Part shown: piece after piece, positions 57,933-64,000 of the stretch
Layout of the letters: each line of letters opens with the position of its first letter
Numbering within the stretch: the stretch's first letter is position 1
Assembly (NCBI GenBank): GCA_021234155.1
Contig: JAJEKV010000001.1
Coordinates: forward strand, 35,572,826-35,636,825
DNA from: Isoetes taiwanensis
Lineage: Eukaryota; Streptophyta; Lycopodiopsida; Isoetales; Isoetaceae
Direction: 5' to 3'
DNA: 64,000 bases
Made by a program: the position numbers and the translations under genes
The notes under the pieces: model-generated
Database searches by the model: none
What the model saw: the letters and a program-made list of their open reading frames with translations, nothing else
Told to the model about the DNA's origin: nothing

Positions 57933-59540
57933 CTTGTTGAGTAGAAGAATCTTAAGAAAGCAACACACAAATGATAAACTTAGATCTATTAATGGCTTTA
58001 AAGCAATATTGAGATGGAAGATGAGGACAACGTTGAGAGAAGGCAAGACCCATTAAAGTCGCACATGGCATTGTGTCTTTGCGTTCACCTATTTCAAGGT
58101 CTCTACGCTTTAGTGGCAGGATAACATATGGAGAAGTGCAAGACCCACAAATGACAAACATGACATTGTCTGAACTCTCATCATTAGACATCTGCTTTGA
58201 AGCATTTAGTTGAGCAATGCATGTATCATAGATGTTGGGACTGCAAAGAGACATTCTGCACCTACATATCATCTGTACAATAGAGGCAAATATAGATAGT
58301 GATATGGCCCCATGACTTATAAAAGAATGATAGTCAGATTATCTTATGTCTTTGTTTTCAATTGACTTCCTTCTTTGCGATCCCGAGCTTGCATGCCAAG
58401 GAAGGCCAGAAGGATAACTTGTCCAACCTTGAAGCTATGATCTCGCATCCAAGTAGTGTTCATCCAGCATCATGCAAGACAATGACATTCAAGAGAAATG
58501 ATATCCACAGTTCCAATTTTGATAGCGGAACCCTGATCGCAGATATCGGCAAGCTGGATCAACAAATGAAAAGTAAATATAATAAAATTTCACGCATGTC
58601 CGAATAGTTGTTGATGGACAATGCAGCTCATCTGGGATGGGAAGAATATGAGAATGCGAATAGTACTGATGGTACACCTGAAAGCTTTTCTGCTAAGCTA
58701 GCACTTATGGGAAGATTTTAAAAATGATATTGCATTTGTTTTTCAGTTCTTTTGGGCGATGTCCATTGCAGTCCTTGTTCTTAGTGCTTTAGAATTGAGC
58801 AGTTCTATTCTGGGCAGTTTTGTGTACCTTCTACATTTATTTGATTTGTTTGTTTATGAGTTGTATAGGAGGGTATGAGGAAGAGTGAAGCCCCTCCTAA
58901 TGCCAAATATCTCCAAGCTATGGTGGAATGTATTGCAACATTAGGAAAAGTTGCAACATCTAGGCCACTCATCAGGTAGGGTTTTCCGTCATTGGCACCA
59001 GTCATGTTCATTTATTGCTATGTTAATATTGAACTCTTGCCATTCTATTTTCCAGATACTATTTATCATCTTTAGGCCCTCCTCGCAGAGACCAATGTGG
59101 CTATAAATATGACTTCAAGCCGAGATTTTCGGAAGGTGCATTTTAAATCCTAAGCTTCGTATAAATCTCTATAAACTTAGGCACTGGTAACAGAAATTTA
59201 ACTTTTAGGAAGGCCAGCATAGTCTGTTTTGAAGACAATATAATTCTGATTTCAGTAATGCCTTTTGGAAAATACGTATCATATAGAGAAGGGTAACTGC
59301 AAGGGGCATTGAGTGTGTTGTGGTTGATAGATAAGGATTCATAAAGGAATACCAAATTGCATGTGTCTCAATCTTGCAGTATTGTGCAAAAGACAAAGCT
59401 GTTACACTGGCAAGTGGGTTTATGCCATAATAGATACTACATTCACCTTAGATCGCTTTCTAAGAAATGTTCTTCTGGGCATTCGTGTAGTGCAATAGCA
59501 TTGGGATGTCTACCATGTGTTTGCTAACATGCATAAATGC
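57933..59540. other. No intact gene recognised
   Basis: A plus-strand frame at 58362-58607 (LHAKEGQKDNLSNLEAMISH onward) and a short stretch near 59050-59145 (YYLSSLGPPRRDQCGYKYDF) look protein-like but match nothing I know. They may be exons of a decayed gene between the PPR copies. Confidence 0.3.
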
Positions 59541-59869
59541 AGTGCAGGGTTAGATTGCAAGGTACAACATCTCTTTGCAATGTACAGTAGGAGACACCCT
59601 TTGTAAGCTGTCTTTTTGCATTTTGACTGTCCTCTCTGTCCTTGACAGAAAACTTTGATTCATCATTGCTCCGCTTTCTGCAATAGACACTTGAGAATGG
59701 CATTTTGAAACATATCAGGACTGCTATGGACCTGTACATTTGTTCGTCTCTATTTTCTATTCTCTATGGTACAAGAAGATACAACTTCAAAATGGATTCA
59801 TGACTATATTTTGAAAGCTTTTTGTGCATTAGATGCTATTTTACAGAACTTGCATAGTGTTTGATCGAT
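59541..59869 (+). pseudogene. PPR-linked duplicated segment, left part
   Basis: The left half duplicates 57062-57295 almost base for base (TTGCAATGTACAGTAGGAGA, then CACTTGAGAATGGCATTTTG). The right half (59766-59869) encodes KWIHDYILKAFCALDAIL and VFDR, a PPR motif matching the copy at 61660-61805. It is cut at 59869 by the inserted Helentron-like pair and resumes at 60898. Confidence 0.75.
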
Positions 59870-60540
59870 TCTAGAATAGGGCTCGCATGAACCAACAAAC
59901 CGCCATAGGCTTCTCATTCATCTCAGCAGATTTTCTACAATGGTGGACAGTGGATAGCCGCACACATGCGAACTATCCACAAAAAATAAAGGGGAAATCC
60001 AATTATATCATTTGGACCCCAAAAAATACAATGCTAATAGATGAGTGGCTGATGTACCTGCCGAAAGCTTATCACCGGGATTAAAAAACCCCGCCCTTTC
60101 GGGTTTTCGAGGAAAAACCCTAGTGATAAGCCTTCGGCAAGGGGCTTAGACAAACGGAAGGCATAAAAATCGCTCCCAAAAACCCCCGCATGGAGAAGTC
60201 GAAACAGATGCCGCTCGCCAACCTGAACCTGCACATCACCAACACAACAAACGAGACAACACAAACATACCAGAGGATAGCATCACCCAGCGGGTGGAAG
60301 AAGAACATGATAAACAAAAATTTATGCACAATACAATAAACAAAGAAGGGGGGGAGGGTGGGTTCAAAGAGAATAAGGTACTGCTGAGAGAAGAGGAAGC
60401 GCCGATGAGACGAAGATGCAGAACCACGCCTAAAATAGCGAAACCCTAGCCAGAAAGGGCATGCGCCGCCCGCATGCATGCAAGACATGCATGCTCGCCC
60501 TATTCTAGAATGCCGATCCGCTGTTGCGGATCGATGCGAT
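59870..60540 (+). mobile_element. Helentron/Helitron2-like non-autonomous element 1 (671 bp)
   Basis: The 5' end TCTAGAATAGGGC recurs inverted as GCCCTATTCTAGA at 60497-60509, 31 bp before the 3' end. Between it and the end lies the hairpin CGATCCGC-TGTT-GCGGATCG (60514-60533), then ATGCGAT. An asymmetric terminal inverted repeat with a hairpin beyond the inner 3' copy, inserted between two T residues, is the signature described for Helentrons (Helitron2 group). The site is confirmed by the unoccupied duplicate at about 61807. It has no coding capacity; its middle contains a LINE-3'-like segment on the minus strand. Confidence 0.85.
60000..60140 (-). repeat. LINE-3'-end-like segment inside element 1, with own inverted repeat
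   Basis: The minus strand reads CTAGGGTTTTTCCTCGAAAA and GGCGGGGTTTTTTAATCCCG, then GGGGTCCAAATGATATAATTGG, paralleling the 3' untranslated region of the (CTATT)n LINEs. It is bracketed by GCCGAAAGCTTATCAC (60060-60075) and GTGATAAGCCTTCGGC (60123-60138), a 16-bp inverted repeat with one mismatch. Confidence 0.55.
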
Positions 60541-60897
60541 TCTAGAATAGGGCTCGCATGAACCAACAAACCGCCCGAATACCAGAGAACTTCCTTCCAA
60601 ACTAGGATCGAGGACGAAGGTCACAGGACAAAGGCTAAAGGCCGGAAAAGGACAGCAAGAAAGAAACGCCAACTTGGCCAAACCAGGCAGGAAGAAGCCC
60701 CTCCCCTGCCTGGAAACAAATCAAAGAGAATAAGGTACTGCTGAGAGAAGAGGAAGCGCCGATGAGACGAAGATGCAGAACCACGCCTAAAATAGCGAAA
60801 CCCTAGCCAGAAAGGGCATGCGCCGCCCGCATGCATGCAAGACATGCATGCTCGCCCTATTCTAGAATGCCGATCCGCTGTCGCGGATCGATGCGAT
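60541..60897 (+). mobile_element. Helentron/Helitron2-like non-autonomous element 2 (357 bp), head-to-tail
   Basis: Starts on the base after element 1. It shares the first 35 bp (60541-60575) and the last 177 bp (60721-60897) with element 1. The 177-bp ends differ at one visible base, in the hairpin loop (TGTC instead of TGTT). The 145-bp middle is unrelated. The same inner inverted repeat, hairpin and ATGCGAT end are present, and flanking PPR sequence resumes at 60898. Confidence 0.85.
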
Positions 60898-61190
60898 TAT
60901 CTATCCCAAGGTAAATTTTATTCCATGAATGGTCATCATTGCTGGGTGCCATTCTTGTAATAGTGAAGGTGCAGTTAGGATTTTCTGGCAGATGCAACAA
61001 GCACATGGAACCAAATGAGTTGATGGTTCTTAGTGTCCTGTGTGCATGCTGTGATACGCTCGCTATGGAGCAGATATTGATCCATGCAATGCTTTGTCAA
61101 AAGGGATGTAGTTAGGATATCCATGTAGGCAATATGCTTTTGGACTTCTATGTGCAGATGATGCTTTTGGTGTCTTTCATTGAATGATGA
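60898..61190 (+). pseudogene. PPR-linked duplicated segment, right part
   Basis: Continues the interrupted copy: AGCACATGGAACCAAATGAG encodes EPNELMVLSVLCACCDTLAM, then EQILIHAMLCQKG and after a stop DIHVGNMLLDFY, the PPR/L-motif pattern. It matches 61800-62060 closely but contains a stop (TAG at about 61110). Confidence 0.75.
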
Positions 61191-61564
61191 AGACGAATGT
61201 CGTACCTTGGAGTGTAATGGTTGCAGGCAAGAAGACAAAGCAATTTATGAAAGTGCAGTTTTGTGCATGTATGGAGCAAGGGGATGTAGTCATGGTAAAA
61301 TTACAATGGCGCAAGAGGAGCCAATGGATGCCCATATTTCATCATCAGAATGTTGACCATGTTAAAACATATATGTTGAAGTGAAAAACAAGCCAAATGC
61401 TCGAATCATATCATATATTTCACACCTTATTTCATATTTTCTACGAGTGTAATGCCAATATCGATGTTGTATTAGATTGGTGTTTAGACAGGCTTTTGCC
61501 CCACTATTTAACATTCAAAGTTAGGCTTCCATGTTGTATTCTATGGTTTGAATACATTATGCAT
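61191..61564. other. No gene recognised
   Basis: Spacer between PPR copies with no supported feature of its own. Confidence 0.4.
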
Positions 61565-62060
61565 CATTGCTCCGCTTTCTGCAATAGACATTTGAGAATG
61601 GTATTTTGAAACATATTAGGACCTGTACATTTGTTCGCCTCTATTTTCTATTCTTTATGGTACAAGAACATACAATTTCCAAATGGATTCAAGACTATAT
61701 TTTGAAAGCTTTTTGTGCATTAGATGCTATTTTAGAGGTCTCCCTTGTTGACATTTATGCCAAGTCTGGGAGCCGTCGTAGATGCTTGCATACTGTTTGA
61801 TCGATTATCCATCCCAAGGTAATTTTTATTTGATGGACGGTCATCATTGCTGGGTGCCATTCTTGTAATAGTGAAGGTGCAGTTAGGATTTTCTGGCAGA
61901 TGCAACAAGCACATGGAACCAAATGAGTTGATGGTTCTTAGTGTCCTGTGTGCATGCTGTGATATGCTCGCTATGGAGCAGATATTGATCCATGCAATGC
62001 TTTGTCAAAAGGTATGTAGTTAGGATATCCATGTAGGCAATATGCTTTTGGACTTCTACA
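61565..62060 (+). pseudogene. PPR remnant, copy without the Helentron insertion
   Basis: WIQDYILKAFCALDAILEVS, LVDIYAKSGS, then in another frame WTVIIAGCHSCNSEGAVRIF and EPNELMVLSVLCACCDMLAM, EQILIHAMLC. This is the uninterrupted counterpart of 59766-59869 plus 60898-61120. The junction reads GATCGAT|TATCCATCCC, which gives the empty target site for the elements at 59870-60897. Frameshifts and stops make it a pseudogene. Confidence 0.8.
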
Positions 62061-63060
62061 TAGCACATAATTACACATGAATTCGTCTTTCCCCCCCCTT
62101 TTTTTTTCTTGTTGGATTGGCAACATAAAGTTAGGTTTTCTAACTAGAATGATGTTGTTTCGATGCAGTCTTGAGTCACATGTTTGTTGAAGCTGTGGCA
62201 CTTGTGATTGTGGTACTTGAGTTTTGGTAAGTGGTTGCTTCCTTACTTTGAACTATTAACAAGTTTGCATGATCAAGCACAAGCATGTTGGCCCTAGGCT
62301 TTGGTCAGGGTTGATGAAAGCTTGCTGTGGTACATATAGTTTAGCAGCATTCCCCTTAGTAGCGGTTGCTATGTTGACCTAGAGTCGATGGTTACAACTC
62401 TATGAGGAAAAAATGTTGCTACAAATTTTGGTTAACAAAAAAATTGATTAGTTATGTGCATCAATGGTACAGATATTCGATAAGTTCCAGATATTAAGTT
62501 TAAGTTTTGGTATGCAATAAACGATAGGTAAGTTGGCATTATGTCATACACAAGGATGATAGTGATCCATAATGATGGATACTTATTTTGGTATGAATGA
62601 TCTTTTATGCGACGTATGATAATTACATATAAATTCGTCTACCCTTTTTTTTTTGGATTATGGATGTGTTTGTCTTGGATTTAAGCATTAATCGAGGGTT
62701 CAACTCTTACTACATAGAAAATATCCTTAGCACATAATTATACATGAATTCGTCTTTCCTTTTTTTTTTTTTTTTTGGATTGGCAACATAAAGTTAGGTT
62801 TTCTAACTAGAACCACTGTTGTTTTGTGCAGTCTTGAGTCACATGCTTGTTGAAGCTGTGGCACTTGTGACTGTTGTACTTGAGTTTTGGTAAGTGGTTG
62901 CTTCTTTACTTCGAACTATTAACAAGTTTGCATGATCAAGCACAAGCATGTTGACCCTAGGCTTTGGTCAGGGTTGATGAAAGCTTGCTGCAGTATATAT
63001 AGTTTAGCAGCATTCCCCTTAGTAGCGGTTGCTATGTTGACCTAGAGTCCATGGTTACGT
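62061..63060. repeat. Direct repeat of about 330 bp, two copies
   Basis: GCACATAATTACACATGAATTCG through GACCTAGAGTCGATGGTTAC (62065-62394) recurs at about 62730-63057 with few changes, including a homopolymer run (T/C in the first, T in the second). The 335-bp spacer is unrelated except for a partial third ACATATAAATTCGTCTACCC near 62626. Confidence 0.8.
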
Positions 63061-63172
63061 GCCATTAAGGGGTTGCTGCTACTCTATCAAATTGCATTCT
63101 TGAATAGATTTGCATTTCTAAGGAATGTTGATAGTATCACACTCATTATTGCATTATTTCTAATTACTAGAA

Positions 63173-63898
63173 ATGGATGTGGGAGAGACTGAAGCATTTG
63201 GCAAGATCACAGGAAAAAGAAAAAGATCATCCCATGGCACTCGTCAACTTAGGGATGACATGCGCATTTGGTTGATTGATAAAATTTGTCAACATTCATA
63301 TGCAGAATTAGAAAAAATAAATTCAAGTGATGATAATTGGGTCGGAAAAGTGGGTGAGATGGTTAGAGCAGCCTTGAAAACTTTTAGTTCACCTGCAGGA
63401 ATAATGTCCAATAAGAAAACTGAAGTTGAGATGTATGATTGGATGCATGGAAATATTATACAATATATGACACACATGAAAAGTGAAATACAAGAAATCA
63501 AGAATATAGATTTGAGGAGTCAATATATAGACAAAGTAGGAATATGGAATGAGTTGGTAGAGAACAGAAGGAGGAGAAAGAGCATAAATAATTCAAGATC
63601 GCAATTATGTGTAATTATGAGACAATTACAAGTTAGACGTCGTGAAGGCGAGAGTGTAGAATCTCACACAAATCGGTGCATTGCAGATGCTCGAAGCACA
63701 GTTTGTCTAGAGATAGATAGCAGAGATATAATAGAAGTGAAAGGCAGCATACGCTTTATGGATTGTGGGAGGTATAGATCAGTTGCCAATTGTAACATTA
63801 TTGGCTCTAGATTTTACACTGATCGCTTGTATGTTGCAAAAGTTTTGAGCAATAAAAACTGGGATGACACTGATATGGCGAAACTTGGATGGATTTGA
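63173..63898 (+). CDS. Unrecognised 241-residue basic protein
   Basis: ATG at 63173 opens MDVGETEAFGKITGKRKRSS, a basic N-terminus, then LRDDMRIWLIDKICQHSYAE, AALKTFSSPAGIMSNKKTEV, WNELVENRRRRKSIN, a helical Arg-rich middle and IIGSRFYTDRLYVAKVLSNK. The TGA at 63896 is followed in the same frame by TAA and TGA within 18 nt, and then by protein-like text (ILHGALIRVIARSQHPRLAL) to the window edge. The frame therefore probably continued originally. I do not recognise a family; a nuclear or DNA-binding role is only suggested by composition. Confidence 0.45.
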   Translation: MDVGETEAFGKITGKRKRSSHGTRQLRDDMRIWLIDKICQHSYAELEKINSSDDNWVGKVGEMVRAALKTFSSPAGIMSNKKTEVEMYDWMHGNIIQYMTHMKSEIQEIKNIDLRSQYIDKVGIWNELVENRRRRKSINNSRSQLCVIMRQLQVRRREGESVESHTNRCIADARSTVCLEIDSRDIIEVKGSIRFMDCGRYRSVANCNIIGSRFYTDRLYVAKVLSNKNWDDTDMAKLGWI

Positions 63899-64000
63899 TG
63901 TTAAAAGATAGTTTGATGCGCGATTCTGCATGGAGCTTTGATTAGAGTAATTGCTAGAAGCCAACACCCACGACTAGCATTGATAACACCATATTGGAAT

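Noticed and set aside
60120-60127. Canonical Helitron CTAG|T 3' end with hairpin
   Set aside because: CTAG followed by T and a nearby AAAACCC/GGGTTTT stem fit loosely, but the same sequence is explained better as a reversed LINE 3' end, and no empty site supports a border here.
59870-60540. Ordinary cut-and-paste DNA transposon with TIRs
   Set aside because: The 3' inverted repeat is internal, followed by a hairpin, and there is no target duplication at the empty site.

Overview
The window looks like transposon-dense nuclear DNA of a land plant, most probably a seed-free plant such as a fern. The basis is: a plant-type, intron-containing Nudix gene; degraded PLS-class pentatricopeptide (PPR) genes; a phytocyanin-like remnant; a plant L1 retrotransposon; and two element types that are uncommon in flowering plants (a Penelope-like reverse transcriptase and a Rep/HUH-type protein). 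The species cannot be named from sequence alone. Nearly all other coding signal is broken by stops and frameshifts.

Layout. 0-2.4 kb: decayed gene resembling the DUF7869 family. 2.4-11 kb: non-coding DNA with fragments of a LINE family that ends in (CTATT)n. 11.4-13.5 kb: the one clear, intact host gene, a five-exon Nudix hydrolase of 181 residues. 15-16.9 kb: 5'-truncated LINE with a (CTATT)14 tail. 18.2-20.3 kb: tandem repeats, then a poly(A) retroposed insertion with a 10-bp target duplication. 21.1-21.4 kb: phytocyanin-like pseudogene (minus strand). 24-25.4 kb: foldback, a 197-bp TTA-flanked MITE and a (CTAT)n tract. 26.2-26.8 kb: LINE remnant. 27.5-28.5 kb: Rep/HUH-like coding remnant (Replitron-like). 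31.4-34.2 kb: two more LINE fragments. 34.4 kb: 57-bp minisatellite. 35.3-35.8 kb: long inverted-repeat element. 37.3-38.5 kb: unrecognised decayed coding region. 40.0-48.3 kb: nearly complete L1 element (minus strand) with poly(A) and a 10-bp target duplication, sitting beside an LTR-retrotransposon primer-binding site and putative LTR (48.5 to about 49.8 kb). 50.2-53.8 kb: long open Penelope-like RT gene with apparent introns. 55.6-57 kb: tRNA-type SINE, possible Helitron end and segmental duplications. 57-62 kb: duplicated PPR pseudogene fragments, one split by two head-to-tail Helentron/Helitron2-like elements. 62-64 kb: a 330-bp duplicated segment and a 241-codon unrecognised ORF.

The genes do not form a pathway. 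The window is a record of transposition: elements nested in elements, with PPR sequence and one Nudix gene as host content. The most unusual items are the tandem Helentron-like pair with its matching empty site, the open Penelope-like RT gene with no visible GIY-YIG nuclease, and the Rep/HUH-like remnant.
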